A stretch of DNA of 64,000 nt from Solimicrobium sp040544425 (GCA_040544425.1 JBEONO010000021.1:1-64000); one strand, 5' to 3'. Counted from the stretch's first letter, positions 34,685 through 44,204 are shown. Made by a program: numbers and translations. The notes: generated from the sequence alone by a model not told the origin.

Positions 34685-37075
34685 TTAGTTACGTACTGGT
34701 TTACCGGTCTGGATCATGCCCATGATGCGTTCCTGCGTTTTCGGATTGTTCAACAATTCCATAAACGCTTTCCGTTCCAAATCCAACAACCATTGTTCAT
34801 TCACGATACTGCCATTTTCAATTTCACCGCCGGAAACGATTTCAGCAATCATTGCGCCAAGTTTGTAATCATGTGCCGAGATGAAGCCACCGTCGCGCAT
34901 GTTGACCAATTGCGCAGTGATGGTCGCCATGCTGTAACGTCCGCCAACCGGGATCAAGGCTTTGTGTGGCGCGCGATAACCGGCATCGAACATCGCGCGT
35001 GCTTCAACTTTCGCAACGTGCAGCAATTCATACGGATTGAATACGATCACATCATCTGCCGACAGATAGCCCATCTTTTTAGCTTCGAGTGCAGACTTCG
35101 ATACGGCGGCAGTCGCTGCATTTGTGAAATAGTTTTTCAGGAATTGCAGAATATCGGTGCCTTTGGCATCAGCTGCTGCACGCACTGCAGCTTCTTTCAA
35201 ACCGCCGCCAGCCGGGACTAGACCAACGCCAACTTCAACCAGGCCGATATACGATTCAATCGACGCAACGCGTTTTGCCGTGTGCATCATTAATTCGCAA
35301 CCGCCGCCCAATACCAGACCAGCTACCGCGGCCACTACCGGGATATTCGCATATTTCAATGCCATATGAGCTTGTTGCAATTTGGCGACCATCGGTTCGA
35401 TGGCTTTGACACCGCCGGACATAAATAGTGGCAGCATCGATTGCAAGTCAGCACCAGCTGAGAACGCACCACCCTCGGCGGCATCAGCGGACCAGATTAC
35501 CAGGCCTTTGAAATTCTTTTCAGCTTCTGCAACGGCCTTTTCCATACCGGCGATGACATCAGGTCCGATCACGTGCATTTTTGTTTTCAGGGACAGAATC
35601 AGCACGTCATCGTTCTGATGCCAGATACGGACTGAATCATCTTCATGGAAAGTCGTGCCGGCGGTCGCACCGCTTGCCGTGCCTTCGCCTAATACGGGAG
35701 CGCGGAACAGCTGACGCTGATAGACCGGTAAATTCGAGCGCGGGACATAAGTCTTGCTGCTGGCTGACCATGAACCTGCCGGTGTATGAACACCAGTGCG
35801 ATCCGCTTCAAATACCCATGCTGGCAACGGCGCGGAGCAGATTGCTTTGCCTGCTTCGATATCTTCTTTCACCCAGTTAGCGACTTGCTGCCAACCCGAT
35901 GCCTGCCATGTTTCAAACGGACCAACCTGCCAGCCGAAGCCCCAGCGCATTGCGAAATCGATATCGCGTGCGTTGTCTGCGACAGTATCCAGATGCACTG
36001 CGATGTAGTGGAACGCATCGCGGAAGATCGCCCACAGGAACTGCGCCTGCGGATTGGTCGAGTCGCGCAATGCCTTCATTTTTTTGACCGGATCTTTTTC
36101 TTTCAAGATCCGTCCGACCAGATCGTCTGCTTTTGCGCCACCAGTAACATATTGCGCCGTGGCGAAATCCAGACGCTGGATATCCTTGCCGACTTTTTTG
36201 TAGAAACCAGCGCCAGCCTTCTGACCCAATGCGCCTGCGGCGATCAACTTGGTCAGAACTTCTGGCGTTTGATAGACCGGAAAGAAAGGATCATCTTTCA
36301 AGGTGTCCTGCATGGTCTTGATAACATGACCCATGGTATCGAGGCCAACGACGTCCGCAGTGCGGAAGGTGCCGGATGAAGCGCGACCGAGTTTTTTGCC
36401 CGTCAGGTCATCGACGACATCGACAGTCAGTCCGAATTTTTCTGCTTCATACATGGTTGCCAGCATGCCGAAAATACCGACCCGGTTGGCAATGAAGTTG
36501 GGCGTGTCTTTGGCGCGCACGACGCCTTTGCCCAGGGTGGTAGTCAGGAAACCTTCGAGCTGGTCGATGATATGCGCTGAAGTGGAGACGGTAGGAATCA
36601 ATTCAACCAGGTGCATGTAGCGCGGTGGGTTGAAAAAATGCACGCCGCAAAAACGTGCTTTCAGTTCCGCATCAAAACCTTCCGACAAAGCTGTAATCGA
36701 CAGGCCCGATGTGTTTGAGGCGAAGATCGCATTTGGCGCAATGTGCGGCGCGACTTTCTTGTACAGGTCGTGTTTCCAGTCCATGCGCTCGGCAATCGCT
36801 TCAATGATCAGATCACAGCTTTGCAGCAATTCCAGATTGTCTTCGTAGTTGGCCACTTCAATATAGGCAGCATCTTCCTTGTTGCCCAGCGGGGCCGGAT
36901 TCAGTTTTTTCAGATTCTCGATGGCGCGCAGGACGATGCCGTTTTTTGGGCCTTCCTTGGCCGGCAAATCAAACAAGACCACAGGCACTTTCGCGTTCAC
37001 GCAATGTGCGGCGATCTGCGCACCCATAACACCTGCGCCCAGAACGGCGACTTTTTTTACTATGAAATTAGTCAT
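34685..37075 (-). CDS. fadB: 3-hydroxyacyl-CoA dehydrogenase/enoyl-CoA hydratase, FadB/FadN type
   Basis: A bifunctional beta-oxidation enzyme, 796 residues. The dehydrogenase comes first: NAD-binding VAVLGAGVMGAQIAAHC (about 9-25), then catalytic-region GVHFFNPPRYMHLVE and NRVGIFG (to about 300), then a second dehydrogenase C-domain (about 310-420). The hydratase is C-terminal (about 490-690) with FSAGADLQSM and GLVLGGGCELMMH. This order is the reverse of E. coli FadB and matches FadN-type proteins. A GAGG site precedes the ATG. It is co-transcribed with the thiolase gene. A terminator just upstream separates it from the dehydrogenase gene. Confidence 0.94.
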   Translation of the reverse strand: MTNFIVKKVAVLGAGVMGAQIAAHCVNAKVPVVLFDLPAKEGPKNGIVLRAIENLKKLNPAPLGNKEDAAYIEVANYEDNLELLQSCDLIIEAIAERMDWKHDLYKKVAPHIAPNAIFASNTSGLSITALSEGFDAELKARFCGVHFFNPPRYMHLVELIPTVSTSAHIIDQLEGFLTTTLGKGVVRAKDTPNFIANRVGIFGMLATMYEAEKFGLTVDVVDDLTGKKLGRASSGTFRTADVVGLDTMGHVIKTMQDTLKDDPFFPVYQTPEVLTKLIAAGALGQKAGAGFYKKVGKDIQRLDFATAQYVTGGAKADDLVGRILKEKDPVKKMKALRDSTNPQAQFLWAIFRDAFHYIAVHLDTVADNARDIDFAMRWGFGWQVGPFETWQASGWQQVANWVKEDIEAGKAICSAPLPAWVFEADRTGVHTPAGSWSASSKTYVPRSNLPVYQRQLFRAPVLGEGTASGATAGTTFHEDDSVRIWHQNDDVLILSLKTKMHVIGPDVIAGMEKAVAEAEKNFKGLVIWSADAAEGGAFSAGADLQSMLPLFMSGGVKAIEPMVAKLQQAHMALKYANIPVVAAVAGLVLGGGCELMMHTAKRVASIESYIGLVEVGVGLVPAGGGLKEAAVRAAADAKGTDILQFLKNYFTNAATAAVSKSALEAKKMGYLSADDVIVFNPYELLHVAKVEARAMFDAGYRAPHKALIPVGGRYSMATITAQLVNMRDGGFISAHDYKLGAMIAEIVSGGEIENGSIVNEQWLLDLERKAFMELLNNPKTQERIMGMIQTGKPVRN

Positions 37076-37103
37076 TATTAACCTCGATAAAATGGCATGG
37101 TTG

Positions 37104-37134
37104 AAAAAAGGCGTTATATACAGATAACGCCTTT
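37104..37134 (-). terminator. Rho-independent terminator after the acyl-CoA dehydrogenase gene
   Basis: An 11-bp stem (37107-37117 with 37124-37134) and a 6-base loop, followed on the minus strand by a T-run. It lies 9 bases beyond the dehydrogenase stop and only about 30 bases before the fadB ATG, so it is either a true end or a partial attenuator. Confidence 0.85.
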
Positions 37135-37142
37135 ACACCTGA

Positions 37143-38933
37143 TTAAAACAAATCAGCATCCAATTCCAGCAGATTTGCCGAACCGGAACGCGCCTGACGA
37201 ATCAACATCGCTGTCTCAGGCAACAGACGCGCAAAGTAGAAGCGGGCGGTTGCCAGTTTCGCTTTGTAAAACGTATCACCTGAATCCTGTTTGTCCAAGG
37301 CGATCTTGGCCATTTGTGCAAAGAAGTAGGCGTAAATCATGTGGCCGACCACGCGCAGATAGGGAACCGCTGCAGCGCCGACTTCATCCGGATTCTGGAA
37401 TGCTTTCATGCCAATTTCCATCGTCAGTTTCGTGACCTTGTCGCCGATATCGCCCAGTGGGGTGATGAATTCACTCATCGCCTCGTTGGTGCCGTTTTCT
37501 TCCACGAAGGCTTTGATCTGCTCGCCGAACTTGCGCAACTTTGCGCCGTTATCCATCAAAATTTTACGGCCCAATAAATCCAGAGACTGAATCGTGTTTG
37601 TGCCTTCGTAAATCATGTTGATGCGTGAATCACGAACATATTGTTCCATGCCCCATTCGGCGATAAAGCCGTGACCGCCATACACCTGCAGACATTCTGA
37701 AGTCGCGGTCCAGGCATTGTCGGTAATGAAGGCTTTGATGACGGGAGTCAGCAAGGCAACCTGGTCGGCGCATTCCTTGCGCACATCCGGATCCGGGTGG
37801 TTCAACTCTTTGTCCAGTTGCAGCGCAACGTAAGAACAGAATGCGCGTGCGCCTTCAGCATAGGCTTTGGCAGTCAACAACATGCGACGTACATCTGGAT
37901 GAACGATGATCGGATCAGCTGGCTTGTCCGGTGCTTTAACGCCCGACAGGCTGCGCATTTGCAAACGGTCTTTCGCATACACCACCGCGTTTTGATAAGC
38001 GATTTCAGTGATACCCAGACCTTGCATGCCAACGCCCAAACGGGCTGCATTCATGAACACAAACATCGCCTGCAGACCTTTGTTCGGACCACCGATCAGC
38101 CATGCCGTTGCGCCATCCATATTCATCTGGCAGGTTGAATTGCCGTGGATGCCCATTTTTTCTTCAATCGCGCCACAGGTAATCGGGTTACGTGCACCCA
38201 GGGTGCCGTCTGCGTTTGGCAAAAATTTTGGCACAATAAATAGCGAGATACCTTTTGAGCCCTCTGGCGCACCGGGCAAACGTGCCAGCACCAGATGAAC
38301 AATGTTTTCCGTCATATCGTGTTCACCGGCCGAGATAAAAATCTTGTTGCCGGTAATTTTGTAAGAGCCATCGGTTTGCGGTTCGGCCTTGCTGCGCAGC
38401 ATACCGAGATCGGTACCGCAGTGTGGTTCAGTCAGGCACATCGTGCCAGTCCAGATGCCCGAAACCAGCTTGGGCAGGTACAAGGCTTTTTGTTCTGCTG
38501 TGCCATGCTCATGAATACACTCATAGGCACCATGCGACAGGCCGGGGTACATGGTCCAGGCCTGATTGGCTGAATTCATCATTTCGTAAAATGAATTATT
38601 GACTACCAGCGGCAACCCTTGTCCGCCGAATTCAGGATCGCACGACAATGCCGGCCAGCCAGCCGCCACGTATTGTTCGTAGGCTGCTTTGAAGCCCTTT
38701 GGCGTCGTAACAGTGTGCATTTCCTTGTCGAAGTGGCAGCCTTCGCGGTCACCGGAGTGGTTCAGCGGAAACAGGACCTGTGAGGTAAATTTGCCACCTT
38801 CTTCCAACACCTGGTTAATAATGTCAGTGTCAATTTCAGCGTACGGCGGTAAGTCTTTGAGATGTTCTTCAACATGCAGTAACTCGTGAAGTACGAATTG
38901 CATGTCGCGCATTGGTGCTATGTACTGACCCAT
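37143..38933 (-). CDS. Acyl-CoA dehydrogenase
   Basis: FAD enzyme that makes the first double bond in beta-oxidation. Its 596 residues belong to the longer branch of the family often clustered with FadB/FadA-type genes. The middle domain shows MCLTEPHCGTDLGMLRSKA (FAD/substrate binding, about 165), ITGNKIFISAGEHD, and the C-terminal part has YGGHGFIAEWGMEQYVRD and MIYEGTNTIQS with the probable catalytic Glu. The ribosome binding site CAGGAGAACACC is strong. It lies 62 bp downstream of the tetR-type gene on the same strand. Chain-length preference cannot be read from the sequence. Confidence 0.92.
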   Translation of the reverse strand: MGQYIAPMRDMQFVLHELLHVEEHLKDLPPYAEIDTDIINQVLEEGGKFTSQVLFPLNHSGDREGCHFDKEMHTVTTPKGFKAAYEQYVAAGWPALSCDPEFGGQGLPLVVNNSFYEMMNSANQAWTMYPGLSHGAYECIHEHGTAEQKALYLPKLVSGIWTGTMCLTEPHCGTDLGMLRSKAEPQTDGSYKITGNKIFISAGEHDMTENIVHLVLARLPGAPEGSKGISLFIVPKFLPNADGTLGARNPITCGAIEEKMGIHGNSTCQMNMDGATAWLIGGPNKGLQAMFVFMNAARLGVGMQGLGITEIAYQNAVVYAKDRLQMRSLSGVKAPDKPADPIIVHPDVRRMLLTAKAYAEGARAFCSYVALQLDKELNHPDPDVRKECADQVALLTPVIKAFITDNAWTATSECLQVYGGHGFIAEWGMEQYVRDSRINMIYEGTNTIQSLDLLGRKILMDNGAKLRKFGEQIKAFVEENGTNEAMSEFITPLGDIGDKVTKLTMEIGMKAFQNPDEVGAAAVPYLRVVGHMIYAYFFAQMAKIALDKQDSGDTFYKAKLATARFYFARLLPETAMLIRQARSGSANLLELDADLF

Positions 38934-38995
38934 GGTGTTCTCCTGAAAAAAATAATACCTATTAGATTGTCGTGTGTGAGTATTGCCGTGTAGTG

Positions 38996-39646
38996 CTAAT
39001 GTGTTGTTGCCGCGTGTTGCTGAGATGAATCTTTGTTTTTGCTGCCGTATATTTTTATTAATCGCTGAAATCCACTGTGCGCCCGGTCGAAACTGCTTGG
39101 TATCTTGAGAAAGCGCGCATCATGATGCAAGGCCAGAATCAGTCCATACATCTCAAAGACCAATTGATCCGGGTCGGTATCAACGCTCAGATCACCACAA
39201 TTGATCGCCTGCACGACCGCTTTGCGTAAGGCCTGCTGCCAGGTCGTCACCATCGACGAGAGCTTTTCGCGCAACTCGCCCGGTCTGTCATCGTATTCCA
39301 CTGCGCCGCTGATATAAATACAGCCCGAGGCAATTTCTACCGATACCCGATTCACCCACAGCAAAAACATCGAGCGCAAGCGAGGCAGGCCGCGCTTTTC
39401 CTTCAGACTGGGAAAAAAAACTTCCTGTTCAAAATTGGCGTGGTACAGCTTGATCACTTCCATTTGCAGATCTTCCCGCGAACCGAAATGAGCAAACACG
39501 CCTGATTTGCTCATGTGCATTTGATCGGCAAGCAGCCCAATCGTCAAACCTTCCAGACCATTGCGCGACGCCAACTGGAGCGCCATTTCTAAAATGGCGG
39601 CCCGGGTCAGTTCACCTTTGCGCATGATCTTGGTTGAGGTTGCCAT
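38996..39646 (-). CDS. TetR family transcriptional regulator
   Basis: A repressor-type regulator, 216 residues. The N-terminal helix-turn-helix (about 12-60) is seen in TRAAILEMALQLASRNG and MHMSKSGVFAHFGSREDLQ, and the rest is a helical ligand-binding domain. It lies directly upstream of the acyl-CoA dehydrogenase gene in the same direction, so it probably controls the fatty-acid cluster in response to an acyl-CoA; this is inferred from position and from known TetR regulators of beta-oxidation. A start at the internal ATG (39625) is also possible. Confidence 0.85.
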   Translation of the reverse strand: MATSTKIMRKGELTRAAILEMALQLASRNGLEGLTIGLLADQMHMSKSGVFAHFGSREDLQMEVIKLYHANFEQEVFFPSLKEKRGLPRLRSMFLLWVNRVSVEIASGCIYISGAVEYDDRPGELREKLSSMVTTWQQALRKAVVQAINCGDLSVDTDPDQLVFEMYGLILALHHDARFLKIPSSFDRAHSGFQRLIKIYGSKNKDSSQQHAATTH

Positions 39647-39686
39647 CTGGTCGGAATCTTCAATGAATCGTATTTCGTTAAAATTA

Positions 39687-39766
39687 ATCGAACGCTCGTA
39701 CTATTATTCACGCCCAAGTAAAAGTCAAACAAGATTTAGGCTTTAGAGGAGAGTTACTACGTAGTA
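39687..39766. promoter_or_regulatory. Candidate operators upstream of the tetR-type gene
   Basis: Two inverted repeats lie between the regulator and clsB. At 39687-39704 an 18-base imperfect palindrome has half sites ATCGAACG and CGTACTAT around CT (6 of 8 positions match). At 39755-39766 is a perfect 12-base palindrome, TACTACGTAGTA. Either could be an autoregulatory TetR site. No close copy of the first was found in the 62-bp gap before the dehydrogenase gene. Confidence 0.35.
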
Positions 39767-39815
39767 TTTAACGTGACTGAACTATTCATGAATTTTTCAT
39801 GCAACTTTGCCAACT

Positions 39816-40985
39816 TCACATAAAATCTTCGACAGAGATTAATCTGATTACTGCACTATAGAGAAAAAACGCACATCCGTACCAAAATTTTCTGCGCCAT
39901 GAAATATGTTCATATTCGGACGCATCAATCCTGACGCTGTCATTAATTCCAGTCTGTATCGCCGCCGCCACCTGTGCGGCAAACGCCTGATCCTTGATCA
40001 AAATATTGGCTTCCTGATTGATAAACAGACTGAGTCCGTCACAATTGCTGGATCCGACCGTAGACCACTCATCGTCGACTGCGGCAACTTTGGCGTGCAG
40101 CTGTGATTTTCGATACTCAAAAATTTCAACGCCATGCTTCAACAGTTTTCGATAGCAGGAATGCGCGACCGCGTCCTGCATCTTGAAGTCGCCGCAGCCG
40201 ATCAACAGCGTGACACGCACGCCACGTTGCGCCGCGTTGGTTAAGGCGTTTCTGAATTTGCGACCAGGTGCGAAATAGGGCGTGGCAATGACCGCATGCT
40301 GCCGGGCATTGCCGAGCGCGTGCAGATAGGCTTTTTGTATCGTGCGGCGAAACAGGACATTGTCGCGCGGAGCCAGTCCCGCGACGATCGGCATGTGCAG
40401 TGCGGCGGACCCCGTTCTTTTTTTGACCAGCAGTTTCAGACGCAAACGCAGATCCAGATTCCCTACTTTTTGCCACTGGTCCGACATCAGCTGATGAATT
40501 TCCGCGACTAATGGTCCGGAAATTTGTGTGGCAAAATCCCAGCGCGGAAATTCCAGCATATGTTTGTTTTCGCCCTCGGCAAACAGATCATGATTGATAT
40601 TGATTCCGCCGATGATTGCAGTTTTTTTATCGGCGACAAACAGCTTGCGGTGGGTGCGCGCGAAGCCGCGCCTAAACCAGGGATTGAAGCGTCGGAACTG
40701 AACGCCATGGGCAGCGAAACTTTGTGCCAGTTCTTTGGATCGTTGATTGCCAGTGCCAAGCCAGTCGGCAATGACATTGACCACCACGCTGCGCTGCGCT
40801 GCGCGACAGAGCGCGTCGTGTACCAGCTTTCCGGTCAGGTCTTCGGAAAAAATATAGGTTTCGAGATAGATTTCAGATTGTGCCGCATCGATTGCCGAAA
40901 TCAGTGCCGGGAAAAATTCGGCACCACTGTTTAACAGCGTGAGCTGATTGCCTTCGGTAAAAACAACATTGCGCTGCAGAGCCAT
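39816..40985 (-). CDS. clsB: Cardiolipin synthase B-type phospholipase D enzyme
   Basis: Makes cardiolipin or related lipids from phosphatidylglycerol. It has 389 residues with two phospholipase D motifs: HRKLFVADKKTAIIGG (about 110-127) and HAKVAAVDDEWSTVGSSN (about 298-315), which together form one active site. There is no N-terminal transmembrane pair, as in ClsB rather than ClsA. It follows the EEP gene after 48 bp. The same pair (ybhP-clsB) is adjacent in E. coli, which supports the call. Confidence 0.9.
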   Translation of the reverse strand: MALQRNVVFTEGNQLTLLNSGAEFFPALISAIDAAQSEIYLETYIFSEDLTGKLVHDALCRAAQRSVVVNVIADWLGTGNQRSKELAQSFAAHGVQFRRFNPWFRRGFARTHRKLFVADKKTAIIGGININHDLFAEGENKHMLEFPRWDFATQISGPLVAEIHQLMSDQWQKVGNLDLRLRLKLLVKKRTGSAALHMPIVAGLAPRDNVLFRRTIQKAYLHALGNARQHAVIATPYFAPGRKFRNALTNAAQRGVRVTLLIGCGDFKMQDAVAHSCYRKLLKHGVEIFEYRKSQLHAKVAAVDDEWSTVGSSNCDGLSLFINQEANILIKDQAFAAQVAAAIQTGINDSVRIDASEYEHISWRRKFWYGCAFFLYSAVIRLISVEDFM

Positions 40986-41033
40986 AGATCCCTCTTTGGT
41001 GATGCCGCATTCTTATAGTAGTTTTGACGTATT

Positions 41034-41789
41034 TTATAACTCTAAATCTGCGGTCAGCGGGGCGTGATCGGACAGGCTGCGCCAGGGTTTGCCCTGCAAT
41101 ACACGCGCTGATTTGATTTGAATGCCGCGCACGTAAATTCTGTCCAGTGCCAACATCGGGGCACCCACGGGAAAGGTGTTGGCTGCCTTTGGCTGTCGCG
41201 TCAGTGACGGCGTTGACAGGTGCTCAAACACCTCTTCAACACCCAACTCCTGGCGCAGCGGTTCGCTCAAATGATTGCGCCAGTCATTGAAATCGCCGGC
41301 GATGAGCAGCGGCGCGTCTGATGGTGTTTCGTCGCGAATGGCCTGAATTAACAGGTCGGTTTGCCGACGTCGGCCAGCCGCAAACAGTCCGAAGTGCACT
41401 ACGTAACAGTGCAATTGCTTGTCCCCCATCTGCACGATGCAGTGCAAAATGCCGCGTTCTTCAAAGCGATGGTCTGAGACATCCTGATTTCGATTGTGTA
41501 AGATCGGGAAGCGGCTAAGCAGGGCGTTACCGTGATGACCATGCTGATAAATCGCATTCATTCCATATGCAGCCTGGCGTCGTTCGCCCGCCAAAAAATC
41601 GTGTTGTCCCTGTTTCGGCCAATGTACATGCCGCGCTGCGCGCCGGTCATGCTGACCCTGGACCTCCTGCAAAAACAGCAGATCGGCATCCAGGCTCTCC
41701 AAGGCAAGGCGCAAATCATGAATGCGCGGACGCTGCGCAAACCAGCTCACGCCTTTGTGAATGTTGTACGTAGCCACATGCAGTTTCAT
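41034..41789 (-). CDS. Endonuclease/exonuclease/phosphatase family protein, YbhP-like
   Basis: A metal-dependent hydrolase of the EEP fold, 251 residues. Landmarks: VATYNIHKGV at the N-terminus, FLQEVQG (metal-binding Glu), VVHFGLFA, AGDFNDW and the closing LSDHAPL with the catalytic His. I start at the ATG at 41789, whose first base is the last base of the nudB stop (TAATG). The longer frame to 41993 lies inside nudB and lacks similarity. The neighbour clsB and the E. coli ybhP-clsB pair suggest a phospholipid-related phosphodiester substrate; not proven. Confidence 0.88.
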   Translation of the reverse strand: MKLHVATYNIHKGVSWFAQRPRIHDLRLALESLDADLLFLQEVQGQHDRRAARHVHWPKQGQHDFLAGERRQAAYGMNAIYQHGHHGNALLSRFPILHNRNQDVSDHRFEERGILHCIVQMGDKQLHCYVVHFGLFAAGRRRQTDLLIQAIRDETPSDAPLLIAGDFNDWRNHLSEPLRQELGVEEVFEHLSTPSLTRQPKAANTFPVGAPMLALDRIYVRGIQIKSARVLQGKPWRSLSDHAPLTADLEL

Positions 41790-42241
41790 TATTTGGCCAC
41801 CCGGTTTGGCAATTGCAAAATCGCTTCCGCATTGGAAGCAGAAAAACAGCAATCTGCCGCTTCGCGAAACGGCAACCAGCGGTATTGACGATGTTCGCGT
41901 TCGGCCAAGTGGATTGGCATGATATGCGGCAGGGTCAGCCCAAATACATGTTCGGTATTGTGGGTGACGCCCTCCTGATAGCGGTGGCGCCAAACCGGAT
42001 AGATTTCATAGATATTTTCCAACTGCCAGTCACTCAATTTAAATTGCGTCACGTCCAGTCCGGTTTCTTCCATCACTTCGCGTGCGGCGGTCTGCGCGAC
42101 GGGTTCTTCCAGACTGTCTTTGGAACCGGTAACCGATTGCCAAAAGCCTTCCTTGTCCACGCGTTCCATCACCAGGACCTGTAAATCTGCGGTATGAATG
42201 ACGACCAATACTGACTCGGGAATTTTATAACTGGGTTTCAT
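41789..42241 (-). CDS. nudB: Dihydroneopterin triphosphate diphosphatase (Nudix)
   Basis: Folate pathway enzyme that removes pyrophosphate from dihydroneopterin triphosphate. It has 150 residues, the same as E. coli NudB. The Nudix box is complete: G-x5-E-x7-REVMEETGL (about 40-62), preceded by FWQSVTG, which is typical of NudB. I start at the ATG at 42241; the frame from TTG at 42259 would begin next to the aspS terminator. It is coupled to the EEP gene downstream. Confidence 0.9.
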   Translation of the reverse strand: MKPSYKIPESVLVVIHTADLQVLVMERVDKEGFWQSVTGSKDSLEEPVAQTAAREVMEETGLDVTQFKLSDWQLENIYEIYPVWRHRYQEGVTHNTEHVFGLTLPHIMPIHLAEREHRQYRWLPFREAADCCFSASNAEAILQLPNRVAK

Positions 42242-42260
42242 TGTAGACAGTGATCTCAAT

Positions 42261-42293
42261 AAAAAAGGCGCAGCTCACAATGAGTTGCGCCTT
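42261..42293 (-). terminator. Rho-independent terminator after aspS
   Basis: A 13-bp stem (42265-42277 with 42281-42293, one G-T pair) and a 3-base loop, followed on the minus strand by T residues. It lies between the aspS stop and the nudB start, so nudB needs readthrough or its own promoter. Confidence 0.85.
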
Positions 42294-42328
42294 GATCCGC
42301 TTAATGCTCGGAATGATTCAAATACATA

Positions 42329-44134
42329 TTATGCTTTGACTACCGGCTCGACAGCACGCAGGCGGATGTGCAGTTCGCGCAACTGCTTCTCATCGACGGC
42401 AGACGGCGCCTGCGTCAACAAACATTGGGCGCGCTGGGTTTTCGGGAAGGCGATCACGTCACGAATCGATTCGGCACCTGCCATCATGGTCACGATACGA
42501 TCCAGACCAAACGCCAGACCACCATGTGGTGGCGCGCCGTATTGCAAGGCGTCCAGCAGGAAACCGAATTTGAGCTGCGCTTCTTCAGCGTCAATGTTCA
42601 GCGCCCGGAAAACCTTGCTCTGCACGTCGGCCTGATGAATACGGATCGAACCGCCGCCCATTTCCCAGCCATTCAAGACCAGATCATAGGCTTTGGCGAT
42701 ACAGCTGCCCGGATCGGTTTCCAGCAGGTTTTCGTGGCCGTCTTTCGGTGCCGTGAACGGATGGTGGCAGGCGAACCAGCGTGCGCTTTCTTCATCGTAC
42801 TCAAACATCGGGAAGTCGATCACCCACAAAGGTTTCCAGACATTGTCAAACAGGCCGTTGGCCTTGCCGAATTCGCTGTGACCGATCTTGACGCGCAATG
42901 CACCGATCGCATCGTTGACGATTTTTGCTTTGTCAGCGCCGAAGAAAATCAGGTCGCCATCCTGTGCGCCAGTTAATTCAACAATCTGGGCCAATGCCGC
43001 ATCGTGCAGATTTTTTACGATAGGCGATTGCAAACCAGTGCGGCCTGCCGCTTTATCGTTGACCTTGATGTAAGCCAGGCCTTTTGCGCCGTAGATTCCA
43101 ACGAACTGGGTGTAAGCGTCGATTTCCGAGCGTGGCATTGCGCCACCGCCTGGAATGCGCAAGCCCACTACACGTCCGCCGACCATGTTGGCAGCACCGG
43201 AGAATACCTTGAATTCAACGTCCTTCATGATGTCGGTCAAATCAGTGAATGCCAGTTTCACGCGCATGTCGGGTTTGTCTGAGCCATACAGACCCATTGC
43301 CGTGCTGTAGTCCATGACCGGGAATTTGGCGTCAAGGTCAACCGATAAACAGTTTTTGAAGATCAGGCGGATCATGTCTTCAAACAGATCGCGAATTTCC
43401 TGTTCGGACAGGAACGATGTTTCGCAATCGATCTGGGTAAATTCAGGCTGGCGATCAGCGCGCAGATCTTCGTCACGGAAGCATTTGGTAATTTGGTAGT
43501 AACGATCGAAGTTGGCGACCATCAGCAATTGTTTAAACAGTTGTGGAGATTGCGGCAGGGCGAAGAATTGTCCCGCATTGACACGTGACGGCACCAGGTA
43601 GTCGCGCGCTCCCTCTGGTGTGGACTTGGTCAACGTCGGTGTTTCAATGTCGATGAAGCCCAGATCGTCGAGATAGCGACGCACTTCCATCGTAACGCGG
43701 TGACGTAATTTCAGATTGTTTTGCATCTGCGGACGGCGCAAATCCAAGACCCGATGGGTCAGGCGTGTCGTTTCAGACAGATGCTCATCATCCAGCTGGA
43801 AGGGCGGAGTCACAGAAGGGTTCAACACTTCCAGTACCTGGCACAGCACTTCAATTTTTCCGGATTTTAAATTTGCGTTGACAGTCCCTTCCGGGCGGTT
43901 GCGCACCACACCGGTTACGCGCAGGCAGAATTCGTTACGGATGGTTTCAGCAGCAGCGAAGACATCGGCTTGCTCCGGCGCGCAGACAATCTGCACCAGA
44001 CCTTCGCGGTCACGCAAGTCAATAAATATCACGCCGCCGTGATCACGACGACGATGCACCCAGCCGCACAGGCTGACAGTCTGGTCTAACATGGCTTCGG
44101 TAGTGTGACCGCAATAATTGGTTCGCATAGACAT
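42329..44134 (-). CDS. aspS: Aspartyl-tRNA synthetase
   Basis: Charges tRNA-Asp (or tRNA-Asp and tRNA-Asn if nondiscriminating). It has 601 residues, the bacterial type. It contains an OB-fold anticodon-binding domain (about 1-105; CGWVHRRRDHGGVIFIDLRD), class II motif 2 (CFRDEDLRADRQPEFTQID), an inserted GAD domain (about 290-420) and motif 3 (GLAFGLDRIVTMMAG). Whether it is discriminating cannot be settled without finding AsnRS or GatCAB genes. It lies 70 bp downstream of the DUF502 gene. Confidence 0.97.
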   Translation of the reverse strand: MSMRTNYCGHTTEAMLDQTVSLCGWVHRRRDHGGVIFIDLRDREGLVQIVCAPEQADVFAAAETIRNEFCLRVTGVVRNRPEGTVNANLKSGKIEVLCQVLEVLNPSVTPPFQLDDEHLSETTRLTHRVLDLRRPQMQNNLKLRHRVTMEVRRYLDDLGFIDIETPTLTKSTPEGARDYLVPSRVNAGQFFALPQSPQLFKQLLMVANFDRYYQITKCFRDEDLRADRQPEFTQIDCETSFLSEQEIRDLFEDMIRLIFKNCLSVDLDAKFPVMDYSTAMGLYGSDKPDMRVKLAFTDLTDIMKDVEFKVFSGAANMVGGRVVGLRIPGGGAMPRSEIDAYTQFVGIYGAKGLAYIKVNDKAAGRTGLQSPIVKNLHDAALAQIVELTGAQDGDLIFFGADKAKIVNDAIGALRVKIGHSEFGKANGLFDNVWKPLWVIDFPMFEYDEESARWFACHHPFTAPKDGHENLLETDPGSCIAKAYDLVLNGWEMGGGSIRIHQADVQSKVFRALNIDAEEAQLKFGFLLDALQYGAPPHGGLAFGLDRIVTMMAGAESIRDVIAFPKTQRAQCLLTQAPSAVDEKQLRELHIRLRAVEPVVKA

Positions 44135-44204
44135 AATGGTAGTTCCGGTTAAAAGATAGTTTGTGTATTTGTTTATTTGAAATCGACATTGAGCCTGTTC
44201 GGCT

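Noticed and set aside
41790..41993. N-terminal extension of the EEP-family protein
   Set aside because: It lies wholly inside nudB; the conserved fold starts at the ATG at 41789.
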